Of a stretch of DNA of 64,000 nucleotides, positions 12,751 to 24,685 are shown piece by piece. The notes under the pieces are model-generated. The model worked only from the letters and a program-made list of their open reading frames with translations. It did no database searches and was not told the DNA's origin. Location: the NCBI GenBank assembly GCA_905250025.1, contig CAJNOJ010000125.1, forward strand, positions 1-64,000, given 5' to 3'. Both the position numbers and the translations under genes were made by a program. This DNA is from Adineta ricciae. Taxonomy: Eukaryota; Rotifera; Eurotatoria; Adinetida; Adinetidae. How positions within the stretch are numbered: the first letter of the stretch is position 1; each line of letters starts with the position of its first letter.

Positions 12751-13043
12751 TTAACAGAGAATGTTTCTCGTTTTCTCCTTCTTTCTTTTTTTTTACACCC
12801 AATCTTCTACAACATAATTAAAGTACAGCTTTTGATAGTAATAGGCTTTTCGTATGTTATATCTCGACTGCAATCGTAGAAATAAAGTTAAACATGCGAA
12901 CAACAATATTTACATAAATTGATCAGATTTTGGTATACTATGATGTTTTGCTTGAATTTTATTTCAAAGAATAAAACTAAATCTCGTTCGATTCTCAATA
13001 CTATTAAAACTAAATGAAAGTCAAATATTGATGATGAATTGTT

Positions 13044-14004
13044 TTAAACATTTGGAACAAGAAGTTTGCGAATGACTGGATCGTTTTTGCATCTAATCAA
13101 AGAAAATATTTGATAAAAATGTTTCGAACAAGGAGATATCTACCCAGCAATAAATTCTTGTTTGCTTAATTTCTTATCACCACTAACATCAAGCTTGGCG
13201 ATAATTTCCTGAGCGCGATGTTTTGGATCTTTATCACCTTTGCGATCTGTTTCACCGACAAGATCGTACTGAAAAGATATGCAGAGAATGAAATATCTAC
13301 AGAGCGAAGGAACATGAAGATTTTACCATGGCGGTGAGTAATTTGGTAAGTTCCTTTTGGTCGATTTGACCATCATCGGAAATATCGTACCTGAAGATAA
13401 GAAATACACATTGAAATATCGAACGAATCCGTGGAAGAAAGGAGCGTACATGTCAAAAGCAACGGCAAGACGATCATCAATATCACCTTGACTTGTAGCA
13501 GAGATGGCTAAGAGAAACTCTTCGAAATCTATTGAACCATCATTATTGGCGTCAAATGTATCGAAAGCAAATCTAAACAGACGCGTGATTCTTGGGAAAT
13601 CAAATGGAACTGAAAGTGTCTCACTTGCAAAAGTTATCGGCCTTTCCATTAGGATAGAATTGTTTGTAAACTTCAACAAATTTCTTCTTGTCAAGTTTAC
13701 CGCTTGGACAATCACGAAGGAATCCCTATAAACCAAATTGCCTAACTAAATATCTGTATGTAGAAATTAGTAGGGATACTACGTACTGCATGCCATTCGC
13801 GGATTTCTTAATAAGAAGACAATGGCAATTAGATGTAGAAATGGAGAAAAACAAACTTTACCTTTTTCCGAATATTTTGTATTCGCTTTAAGTAAACTAA
13901 TATCTAAAAACGAATGAAATTCAAACTGAACTGAAATCTCGTGAATATGACGAACGTTTTGGTGTTAATTCAGTTGAATTGGTTTTGTTTTGTTTATTAC
14001 CCAT
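13044..14004 (-). CDS. Neuronal calcium sensor-type EF-hand protein, copy A
   Basis: Calcium sensor of the NCS/visinin/hippocalcin type, about 190 residues as usual for the family. Eight exons: 14004-13956, 13903-13862, 13806-13787, 13725-13625, 13572-13450, 13390-13327, 13268-13144, 13092-13044. The third exon is only 20 nt and encodes EIREWHA. EF1 is the cryptic Cys-Pro type (DCPSGKLD). EF2 (DANNDGSIDFEE) and EF3 (DISDDGQIDQKE) are canonical. EF4 (DVSGDKKLSKQE) lacks the usual Gly at loop position 6. The N-terminus MGNKQNK keeps Gly2 but not the Ser/Thr at position 6 favoured for N-myristoylation. It is one of three tandem copies on the same strand with identical exon layout. Confidence 0.92.
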
Positions 14005-15042
14005 GTCGACTGATAGTTAGTACGAAATATGAAATGATCTAGAAATGAATGGAGAGTCTTACATCGTTTCAAATTTCGATAAGTAATGAATGTAAATGCA
14101 TTTGTCAATAGTATTTATAGAACAAGGCGAAGAGAACAAAACTACCCCGTTGGAATTTTTATGCGTAGAAGAAAAGTAGGTAAAAATAGACGAAGAAAAA
14201 GAGAAAGCAACTGCAAACACGATAGAATGGAAGAAATTGTCGACTCGAACTACGAATCTTCTATTTGATTAATATAATAACTTTCATGACCAAAAAAAAG
14301 AATTATGTAAACATTAAAGAAAATCAATAAGTAGAATACATTTAAATTACCATCCGATAATGAATAATTCATGAATTTTTGCTCTCTAAGTTGAGGAATC
14401 AACTTTTCCAGGTGAATAACAGTTAGAAATGCTTTGAAACAATCATCAAATATTACCGACAGCACTCAAAACAGTCGTACGTGGATAACACTGTCATCGA
14501 TGTATGTTTCTCGAGAAAATATTAGGCTAGCAGAACAAGCGAAAACGTATCAAATGTAAGTAAAAGAATGTTTTCTTGGATACTATTCCGGGTAAGAATA
14601 ATAGACATGTCGTAGAGATAAACAAACAGAGTTTGCGTTAAATTATGAGTGTTAATACCAATTTTATGGCAGGTTTAGCTATTCCACTTGTCAACCTCCA
14701 GTGTAAACAAAAGAAATAGCAACATCAACGACATTTTATTCGAATGATTGGCAGCGATCAATAAATTTAATATTTATGTTTGTGATTTACATTTTGTTTT
14801 ATTTCTATATGTCCCTCGAAAACAAATGTTTCTAAAAGTAAAGTAACTTTCAATAGCGAAAACAAAATCTGTCAATGCCAGGTGATTTTTTTCTATAAGA
14901 ACTTTCTTAACTAGGGTTTATTTTTCTAACTTGGTTCCGTTAGTAATTAATCTATTCCCATTAGAAAAAAACAGCTAAAATAGTCGAGAATTAGTTTCGA
15001 AAAGATGAAAAGTCAGTTCACACACACGATCGGTGAAGATTT
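14005..15042. other. Spacer between EF-hand copies A and B
   Basis: About 1.0 kb of AT-rich DNA, taken to hold the promoter of copy A and the 3' end of copy B. No leftover EF-hand coding sequence was seen. The open frames at 14086-14268 (+) and 14250-14465 (-) show no motif. Confidence 0.5.
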
Positions 15043-15992
15043 TTAAGCATTTGGAGCGAGTAATTGACGAAGAACTGGATCAGCTTTCAATCTGATAAGA
15101 AGATCAAAATAGGTAATAAAAAGTAACACATAAACGAAAAGAATTTTACCCAGCGATAAATTCTGCTCGCGTTATCTTCTTATCGCCAGCTGTATCAAGT
15201 TGAGCAATAATGTCTGCTGCACGTTTCTTTGGATCTTTATCACCTTTACGATCGGTTTCACCGACAAGATCGTACTAAACAAGCACTCTTCTCATCGATA
15301 ATAATTACATTAAATAAATGTTACCGTAGCGATGATTAAGTTACTTAATTCCTTTTGATCGATGGTACCATCGTTTGAGACATCGTATCTACAAGTGAGA
15401 TTACTAGTGAATATTCGAGTAGAAATATTTTGGCATACAAATCAAATGCAACACCAAGACGATCGTTAAGATCACCTTGACCAGAGGCAGCAATGGCTAG
15501 AAGGAACTCTTCAAAATCAATTGAACCATCATTATTGGCATCAAACGTTTCGAAAGCGTATCTAGATGAAAGTTATTAAGAAGAGAATTAACCGAATCAT
15601 TGATTAATCTTACTTGCAATATTTATCAGGCTTTCCCGTTGGATAAAACTGTTGATAGACTTCAACAAATTTCTTTTTATCAAGACGACCAGTGGGACAA
15701 TCACGAATGAAACTCTAGAATGACGAAGAAATCGTAGTTGTGCATGAAGAAACACTTTGAGAAGAACAAACTGCATGCCAATCGCGAATCGCTAAAAATA
15801 CCACAGAAAATTAGATGAACTTCTACAAAATTTAGAATTATGTTTACCTTTTTCATCGTATTTAGTATTTGCTTTGAGTAGTGCAATATCTACAATGAAC
15901 GAAATGATTTATTTAAGAAGAATAAACTTTGAGTACAAACGTTTGTCGGTGAGTTCTGTTGACGTTTGCTTTTTGGATTGTTTTCCACCCAT
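15043..15992 (-). CDS. Neuronal calcium sensor-type EF-hand protein, copy B
   Basis: Tandem paralogue of the flanking genes with the same eight-exon plan: 15992-15941, 15889-15848, 15791-15772 (20-nt microexon, AIRDWHA), 15714-15614, 15561-15439, 15388-15325, 15274-15150, 15091-15043. The N-terminus MGGKQSK fits the N-myristoylation pattern (Gly2, Ser6), so calcium-switched membrane binding is plausible. EF1 is cryptic (DCPTGRLD). EF2 is DANNDGSIDFEE and EF3 is DVSNDGTIDQKE; both look able to bind calcium. EF4 (DTAGDKKITRAE) again lacks Gly at position 6. The C-terminus ends LLAPNA. An AG at 16005-16006, 13 nt before the ATG, may be a trans- or 5'UTR splice acceptor. Confidence 0.93.
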
Positions 15993-16465
15993 GGTTAACT
16001 ATATCTGAAAATGAAACACAAAACTAAGCGAGTTTTTGCACGTCAAGTCCTGTCTGAATAGATATGTTCTTGTTATTATAAATCAATGCAATCGTGAAGG
16101 CATTTACAAAGTAATACAAATACTCTAAAAATAAATACCTTGAATATATACGTTTTATCCAGTAGAAAATCAAAAAAAAAACAAAGAGAAATGAATGGTA
16201 CGGTTGAGCAAACATGAAATATTTTGTTTGTCAATATATGACAGATATTATGATTCTTACAGGTGATGGTCTTTCGGTTTATACTCTAGTTTTTTGTTTG
16301 ATTTTCTTTCGAGAGAAATATTTGGATGTTAAAACGAACGATTTTAGTACTTAGCGCTTGATTAGAGATGTTTAGAATTTATTCATTTTAAATACTAATT
16401 CGTTCACTACAAAAACATAAAGGAATATTTGATTTTGTAGTTGGTCTATCCATTTGAAAAGATGT
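15993..16465. other. Spacer between EF-hand copies B and C
   Basis: About 470 bp of AT-rich DNA, presumed promoter of copy B and 3' end of copy C. No additional exon was recognised. Confidence 0.5.
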
Positions 16466-17435
16466 TTAAACACCGGGAGCGAGCAATTGACGAATAACTG
16501 GATCACTTTTACATCTAAGAAAACAAAGATTCCGTATAAATATATTCAATCGCACTACATTTTCATAAAACACATACCCGGCGACGAACTCGGCCTTGCT
16601 TAATTTCTTGTCTCCGGTAACATCGAGTTTTGCAATGATATCTGCTGCACGTTTCTTGGGATCTTTATCACCCTTACGATCAGCATCACCGACAAGGTCA
16701 TACTAAAAAAATATCATAAATTCGATTGTTTCTTGCATGTCACAACTGTTACCATAGCTGTAATTAAAGTAGCCAATTCTTTCTGATCGATTTGATTATC
16801 ATTGGAAATATCATATCTACGAGCATATCTTTTCCATTGAGTTTAATTCTTCGTTGAACTTACAGGTCAAAAGCGACTTCTAGACGATCATTAAGATCAC
16901 CTTGGCTTGTTGCGGTGATTGCTAAAAGAAATTCTTCAAAGTCGATACTACCATCATGATTCGCGTCGAAGGTGTCAAATGCATATCTACATAATCATCA
17001 ATCGATTGGCAAATATCGTTTTATTTCTTCGTCTTACTTGCAATATTTGTCTGCTTTACCATTAGGATAGAATTGCGAATAAAGATCGACAAATTTCTTT
17101 TTGTCAAGTCGACCGCTAGGGCAATCTTTCATAAAACCCTAAAATATCAACAATGATTGTTCAATATATGTACACAAAACCCGATTTTCATAAAACTAAC
17201 TGCATGCCAATCGCGAATTTCTAAATAAACAAGGGCAGATGATACATTAAAAACTAATTATAGGATAGACAGCGAAAGATTTGTTTACCTTTCTCGCTAT
17301 ATTTTGTATTTGCTTTGAGTAAAGCAATTTCTAAAGACAAAGAAAGCAGTTGATATCATCCTCCTATTTAGTGAACAAACGTTTTGGTGTTAATTCAGTT
17401 GATGTTGTTGTTTTCTTTGCTTGTTTTCCACCCAT
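16466..17435 (-). CDS. Neuronal calcium sensor-type EF-hand protein, copy C
   Basis: Third tandem copy, with exons 17435-17381, 17330-17289, 17220-17201 (20-nt microexon, EIRDWHA), 17138-17038, 16986-16864, 16816-16753, 16702-16578, 16514-16466. The N-terminus MGGKQAKK keeps Gly2 but has Ala at position 6, so myristoylation is less certain. EF1 is the cryptic DCPSG type and EF2 is DANHDGSIDFEE. EF3 (DISNDNQIDQKE) has Asn where Gly is usual at loop position 6. EF4 (DVTGDKKLSKAE) shares the non-Gly feature of the other copies. Identical intron positions and phases show that the three genes arose by tandem duplication after the exon plan was fixed. Confidence 0.92.
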
Positions 17436-18026
17436 CACTTCGATGAATAAATAACGAATAACAGATCACCCAGATATATCGAAAAACCTTGTTTACCTTG
17501 TATTGTATCTCTTACCAAATATATGTAAACAGATTATTCGCTATCATTATATATACGTGCACGTGCATAGTAAACAAAGAAACGATGAATAAATATGAGA
17601 GAGATAAAAATTTTCACGGGGATAATTGCGCAGGTAGACAGGCTGAATAATACATTTCTAATCAAACAGATTACTAATATTCCGGTTATGTTCATGTTCT
17701 TGTCATAAGGATTCAAACAAGACTAATCACTTTAGAGTTGATGTGAAGGTTCGGCAGAGATTTGATGATTGCGGTTTCTTTTCTTTATTTCTTGAAAAAC
17801 ATAAAAGATAGAAGAACTCAACTGAAAATAGAATAGAGCACCAACGCACACGTCACTGTAAAATGAAATTCATGCTGAAAGCGTATCGTCGATTTTGAAA
17901 AGATGAGATTCACAATGGAATGAAGACACTTAGAAGTGAAAGAAGAGGAGCGGGACAGAGCGAAAGTGTGAAAAGAAAAAACACTAGAAGGACATTCTTA
18001 TTAACAATAAACAGAACTCAATATCA
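17436..18026. other. Intergenic region between EF-hand copy C and the CPD gene
   Basis: About 590 bp, AT-rich. It would hold the promoter of EF-hand copy C and the 3' UTR of the carboxypeptidase gene. Nothing else was seen. Confidence 0.5.
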
Positions 18027-21000
18027 TTAAGGAATCATTGATTTCTTCATATTTGATGAAAATAATGTTTGATCATCTTCATCATCTGAATCACTTGCCA
18101 TTACATGGTTTTTTCTTCCATTCTTTTGTCGAGTCATAACCGGTAAATCATTCTCGTCTTGAACTAAGCGTTCATATCGTTGAAAACCAGTACGGGATCG
18201 TACTGTTGAACCTTGGCAACATTTCAGATATACGACAACCATTGCAAATAGAGAAGCCAAGATTAAAGCTAAAGAAATCGAAAAATAAACTCGTATTTCA
18301 AGTTTGATTTGCAAAAATACGAACCACAAACGCCAGAAATAATAAGGAACAACGTTCGATTAAGAACAAAATCTTTCACTTGACGATACGCTGTTTGAAT
18401 ACCCGATGTTGTCTTGTCGACAAATTTTGATAACGGTCCTTTATTCTCAGAGACAGCTGATGAATCTTTACGTTTTAATTTAAATTCAATGTAAGTAGAA
18501 GATTGATTACCAACAAGAATATTTTGTTTCGTTTCCGATTCGTATCTATTTCACAAAGAAAACTTTTTTTTGGAAATAAGTGTCTCAGTGTTTTGAAACA
18601 TACCCAATGCGTTCAGCAGTGATATCATAAACACCTGCCGTTAATAATCGGAAGAAATCACCATCGCGATATGTCGTCACGTTATGTTGAATATCATGAA
18701 CATGAATGATCACACCTGACAGCGGTATTTTTGTTTTTGCGTCGTAAACAAAACCACGAATACCGTGCACAACCTATAAGAAAAACAAATAGTATTGTTT
18801 GGCCTATAGATATCCATCAACATACTTGAGTAATGTATGCCAATAAAGCTCCTTTATTATCATCCCAATAGGATTTTAATTCTGTTTGTTTGGGATATTT
18901 GACGCAACCTAATTCAATTGTAACTTCCATGTCGGATGTATATGCGTACGACCAATCTTGCATGCCACCATCGATCACGTACCAAGCAGCACCATTAGTA
19001 ATACCATCGTTAAATTTGATACAGGCATCACCTTTATGCATGTTTGGATGAGCCTAGAACAGACGAAATTGATCGATAGTAACAATGAAAAAATACAATT
19101 GAAATCGTTTACGTGTGAATATGATCTAGCGAGCATTTGAAAGGTTTGTTCATCCGGCGATTTACTTTCTTTGCTTGTTGAATCGCTGATTCGATTGTCA
19201 AATGGATAATTGGCAACAAGAGCACCTCCATGTAGATTTCCCGATAGAACGAACGGATAAATCAATGACCAATGCATGACAGCACGAACTTCAGGCTCAA
19301 GATGATGTTCAATATTGGATAATTTATCTAAACGATTTCCACCATTCTCTGAATCTTGTTTTGGTACAACAATATCATTCTTATCAGGCAAATGTTCTAA
19401 TTGAACTTTCGGGAAATTACGATTTAAATCAATTTTATTCGCATTCAAACGACCGGGTCCTTGAGCGTGTATCGACTGTTTGTATTCATATTCAAATCCA
19501 TCAGGATTCATTGTTGGCATTATATGAATACGGACCTAAAATACATCGAAAAGCAACACAAGATCTATCTATATTATACATCAATCTCACGTACATTGTT
19601 GACGAGCTGAGTGATATAATCATTCTTTCCATAATTGACACATAAGTATTCGATAAAGAGGATTAAACATTCACGTCCTACACTTTCATCACCATGCACA
19701 TTGCCGATATATTTCACTTCTGGTTCACCAGCTTCGTGAATAAGTGGTTGATCACTTACAATCATAACCCATAAATCACGTTGCTCATTACTTTTACCAA
19801 TTGTATATAAACTTGTAATATTCGGATATTTACTATTCAGTTCTTTCAATTTCGCAATCATTTTGTCGTAATCATGGTATAAAAAATCACTGCTAGGTTC
19901 AATTAAAGTTTTGAGCACTGTTTCACGTGAGTCACTCATTAATTTTTCAGAAAAATTGGATAATAAATTGTAGACATCGTTCGTCGATGAAACATCTTTT
20001 GTCAATGATGATGATGATGAGCCATGAGCAATAGGTTGCAGATGAAAATCAAGACGAAGGGCCTGTGACAATATCTTCAGCATACAGAATAAGCTGCCGA
20101 ATACAATTACTTACATTAGTTATGTTTTCATTGGTAACTTTGATATTCATTTTTGTTTGTGATACATATCCTGCAGCTGTAATAGTTACATTGTATGAGC
20201 CCGGCATGAGTAAACGCCAGTAAGCGCCATGTTGAACACTGCGAACTTGATGGAGAATACCTTCAACTTGAATCAAAGCTCCCGAAATACCAGTTTGTGT
20301 TTCGGCATCCCGAATGAAACCTTTAATACCAAGGTGACTCTAAAATGAAATCAACACCAGTGGAAATTTTCCTTCTACATTAAATGTCTTTGTTTTTACC
20401 ATTTCCATATAAGCAAGTAACGCTTCTTTATTATTATCCCATTCTTTTTTAAGACTTCCATCTTGAGCAGGTGGGTATTTGCAGCAACTTAATTCCATTG
20501 TTATCTCAAACGCATTACTATGTAAATAGTTAAAGTCTTGCATACCACCTGCCACATCGTACCACTTGGCACCATTTGTTATTCCTTCAGGAAAGCCTTC
20601 GCCGCAACCATCACCTGATCACAAGAAAAAACGTCATGTCTTACGCAAAGAACTTCGCTCAGTGTTGACTTCATACCTTTATTCATTGTTAAATGTTTCG
20701 AAGAATAAGTTCGTGCTAAGTATCGAAATAGTGAGTCATCGGGTGCTTCTCCGTATGTATCAGGTTTATGAGCAGCTGTTTCATCGTATGGATATGAGGC
20801 TACGACTGATCCGCCATGTAAATTTCCGCTCAAGACAAAGTTTTCTTTCAAAATCCATTTCATAACAGCAATTGTTTCGGGTTGTCGTCCGTAGAACAGA
20901 TCAGCAGTGGTACCGTTTTGCCACTGTTTAAGTGGAGTGTATTGTGAAGGAAAATCTCGATTGAGATCGACTTCCTTGATATTACCTCGGCCACGTAAGC

Positions 21001-21559
21001 TGCGACTATCACAGACACCTTCCATTGAGTTTTCAAATCCATCCTAGAGTTGCAAACAAGATGATGCTTCCTGTTTTCATTAGATTAACAATGAACGTAC
21101 CGGATTCATACTTGGCATAATGTAAATATCGGTTGTTGATAGTAAACGAGCAACACGAGCATTCGACTGCGAATTGAGCAATAGATAATAAATTAAACCA
21201 ATCATCATTTCACGTCCGATCGTTTCATCACCATGCATATTTGCCACCCATTTAAATTTTGGTTTCAATAATTGATCGTCATCTTGTTCCTTTTCTACAT
21301 CAGCCGCAAGTGGAGAGGTCAAATGCATGACAAATAAACTTCGACCGGTAAAACTTTTTCCTACACTAAATACATGTGATATTTTCGGATACGTCGTTGT
21401 CCATTGCTGTAAAAGACGATCAAGTTCAGTGTAGTGATGGTATTTTTCCAGTAATTCATAGACCGCACTATCTTTTTCAACTTGTAACGGTGATGAACGT
21501 TGACAAAAGATATTCGATGAATAGATTAAGACAGTTAACACACATAGATATATATACAT
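18027..21559 (-). CDS. CPD: Carboxypeptidase D-like membrane metallocarboxypeptidase (two CP domains)
   Basis: Trims C-terminal Arg/Lys from peptides in the late secretory pathway (M14 family, N/E subfamily). Ten exons: 21559-21101, 21043-20677, 20614-20400, 20339-20115, 20062-19595, 19535-19113, 19053-18826, 18773-18604, 18545-18325, 18268-18027; 1005 residues. A signal peptide ([14 protein letters not shown]) comes first. CP domain 1 has zinc ligands in HGDE and NLHGG, substrate-binding DLNRDFP and catalytic Glu in [12 protein letters not shown] domain 2 has HGDE, DLNRNFP, NLHGG and [10 protein letters not shown]. Each is followed by a transthyretin-like domain ([30 protein letters not shown]). 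One membrane helix ([15 protein letters not shown]) and a cytosolic tail with FQRYERL, an acidic cluster and basic end fit TGN-endosome sorting. The inactive third CP domain of vertebrate CPD is absent. Both domains look catalytic. Confidence 0.94.
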
Positions 21560-22500
21560 GATGATGATCTAAAAAAATGAATCTTTTTCAATGAAACCAA
21601 ACGAAATGTATAAGACAATAGTATGCAAAAAAGAGTCATAAATAGCAGACGGTACGATTCTCATAACACGTCATAGATTAACTTATATACAAATATACAT
21701 TCTACTCTTGTCTTTTCTTCAAACAACTCAACTTGTTTTTCTTCTATTTTCTTTCCCACGAATATTCAAACGAGAAAAGGAATCTAATCCTTAATAATGA
21801 AAGAACGACAACTATGGCAAGAATCCGCTTGTTATCCCATCAGCTTAATCTTCGCTAAATACTAGTTGGCCCTATACTGTCAGATGTTTCGTAGATAAAT
21901 GTATTGAACTAGCCGATCACCTGCACAGCTAATTTGATTTCTATGGAATCGAAACATGCTGTTTTAAGGTTTCAATTTCGATTTCGATTTCGATTTCGAT
22001 TACTAATAGATTTTGTAAAATGTGGAATAGCGATAACCGCTGTTCATTGTATACCCAGGGCATGTGGTGAAAAAGCTGAAAATGTTTCTCGTTATTTAGT
22101 CGAATAATCAAAAAAATGTTTAGAATAGATAGAGATAGGTTTCAGCCGGCGAAACGACGAAAAAGATCATCCTACAACGATTGACCAATAGCATTGCTGA
22201 CGTTGATCGTAGCGACACATTTGAAAAATGTAATTTCTTATTTAAAAAATCACGAAATTCACAAGTATTATTCATTAGAAAACAATTGGAATCATTTTCT
22301 CAGTATTCACCAAAAATAAGTGTCTGATGGGAGAATCTAGCTTGTTCAACATGGCAGCATTAAATTAAGTAACACGAATGTATATAACATATAGGGAAAC
22401 TAAATGCATCATAAGTAGAAGCTTATATAATCAAGAAAAATATTGATAATTTGTACTCAATTGTTTTCTCTTTAGATCAAATTTTCTTTAATGTATTATA
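21560..22500. other. Divergent intergenic region between CPD and the zinc-finger gene
   Basis: About 940 bp separating two genes that point away from each other, so it should hold both promoters. It contains a (TTTCGA)n tract at 21971-22001. Minus-strand AG at 21569-21570 and plus-strand AG at 22474-22475 lie just before the two start codons and may be trans-splice or 5'UTR acceptors. Confidence 0.55.
21971..22001. repeat. (TTTCGA)n hexanucleotide tract
   Basis: About five tandem copies of the hexamer TTTCGA, seen directly, within the shared promoter interval of two divergent genes. Confidence 0.9.
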
Positions 22501-24685
22501 ATGGGAAAGCATCGTCATAAGAAATCATTTTATGATGTGGACGACGACGATTTGCATTCATCTCGTAGAGATAATCGTCATCATCGACGACGACACTCAA
22601 GTGAAAAGCAAAACGAAAGAAGACAACGTGTACCATCGATGTCCTCGTTCGTTAATAGTAAGACTGTTGATGACGACGAAGCTGCGCTGCAATCACCGCC
22701 AATCAAAAGGCAACGATCATCATTAAGCGGTTCGCAGTCACCTTCAAAGGTTCTGTCACAACTTATTGAGAATCCAGAATTTCTAGCGAACGCAGGCCCG
22801 AAAGCAAAAGAATTTGCCGAAACAGCTCGACAATTACTTGCTAAGCCTGACCTCGATCCAACCACACAACAAATCATCTGCGCTATGGCTCAGGTGAGAA
22901 TTTCGATAGCTATGAAATTCAAGCCATGCTATTTGTCGGCTCTCTTTAGGCTGCAGTCAATGTTGGAAAACGACTGAATTCGTCGTCTTTATCCTCGACA
23001 CCAGCTGATCAGTGTGTTGACGACATCAGTATCACTAATAGTACAACTTACTCATCGACTACTCTACTATCTCCAACTTTATCGACAACAAGTAGTTCAT
23101 CAGCGTCGACTACGCCTCAACAACAATCTCATTCTAATGTATCGCGTGAAGAAAGTAAAACGCCAACGGAACCAGAAAGCGATGAAGATATTTTGATTAA
23201 ACAAATGATTGAGCGTGCGATGAAGTTAACGCAACAAGGTGATACTCGTCATGCACAACATTTACTTGGCGTTATTCACGAGAAGTTATCCAATAAACGA
23301 AAACGAGAAGCAGTAGCTGCTGCTGGCAGTGGTGCTATGGTTACACCCTTTACGAATAGTAATGACGATGAAAAACATAAAGGTCAAGTAACTAACGATT
23401 TTTATGCGTTACCATCGATGTTAAATGAAGAATTACAAAATAATATCGAACATAATGCACTCTCATCATATGAATCTGAACAAACGGTAAGTGACTTATA
23501 CAAGAAACAGATTTATTCAACAAGCCGCTACCACTTGTTCGTCGAATTTTAGAATGATTATCAGAATACATCTTGCTTTTCATACCCACCACCACCATTA
23601 CCACCTGCTCAGCCACCACCTCCGCCACCGCCACCGATTCCAGACACAAATGTCGCAGCATCTCTGTCAATTACAGTGCCACCTATTGAACAAGTACAAG
23701 AACTGCTGGCGAATCCTTCAGAAGTTCAAGATATACTGAAAAAATTGTTTGCTCCAAATGATAATGTGAAAGTTTCGCCTCCTGAAGAACATCAAATACA
23801 ATCTCATTTAACTTCACCATCGGCGTACTATTCTCAACCCCCAGCTCCTTTAATCAATAGCTCGTTTTATCCCCTGCCTCCTCGATCGAATAATCATAAT
23901 CAACCGGCACGTTTACCATTGCCGCCGCTGCCTTCACCGCCCGCAGCAGCAGTAGCGGCAGGCCCTCAGCCCTACAATTCTTCACTTGCTTTCATGCAAG
24001 GAAATCGACGGAATCTACCGCCATTGCAAACGCCAGATCGATGCTTCTCATCATCATCCAGCAGTAAAAGCAACAAATCAGCACTACCACTCCCATCACA
24101 ACAACAACCGCAAACAACAAATCGTTCGTTCTCGTTTTCATCGTTGACAACATCAACGATACCACCAAACAGTAATGGAATTAAATCATTACTTCCCACT
24201 TCAGCGCCGCCTCTTATGACAATCAGTCCTACACTACCGTACGGTTCATCTGTACTCACACCGTTCGAGACAATTCCATCCCGTTGGTCAAGTCCGAACG
24301 AGCAGCAGCCAAATCTTCATGCATTTTGGTGTGCTACATGCGCGCTTGGTTTTCCTCATCAAATCGTCTATCAAGAACATTTACGCACTCATGTTTCAGT
24401 AAAACATTCATACTCATAATAATAGTAAACAATATGTTTAATGATTTTCATAGTGCAATGTGCCTGGCTGTTCATACACTGCGTCGGAACAACTTGTTCG
24501 TATGCATTATCAAAACGTAACTATTGTCACATTTATACAATACTTTATCTATTGATCTGTTTCCATTTTCTGTAATCTAGATGCATGAAAACAATGTACG
24601 CAATCGAATGAATAATACTACTTTGCATTCAAATCGTCCAATACAACCATTATTAGATCAACCGTGGCCTTTAATGCGGATGTAG
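22501..24685 (+). CDS. Proline-rich protein with two C-terminal C2H2 zinc fingers
   Basis: Probable nuclear protein, family not identified. Exons 22501-22893, 22950-23486, 23553-24398, 24454-24516, 24581-24685; 647 residues. The N-terminus is basic and His/Arg-rich (RRDNRHHRRRHSSEK) with an NLS-like PPIKRQR. A conserved-looking helix (SQLIENPEFLANAGPKAKEF) follows, and a related one recurs later (QVQELLANPSEVQDILKKLF). The middle carries poly-Pro and Ser tracts, typical of disordered nuclear adaptors. Finger 1 is CATC-x12-H-x3-H, classical spacing. Finger 2 follows after two residues (C-x4-C-x11-H-x4-H) and is split by an intron, with its last His in the final exon. Fingers two residues apart could bind RNA or protein instead of DNA. 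An AG lies 25 nt before the ATG. Confidence 0.8.
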
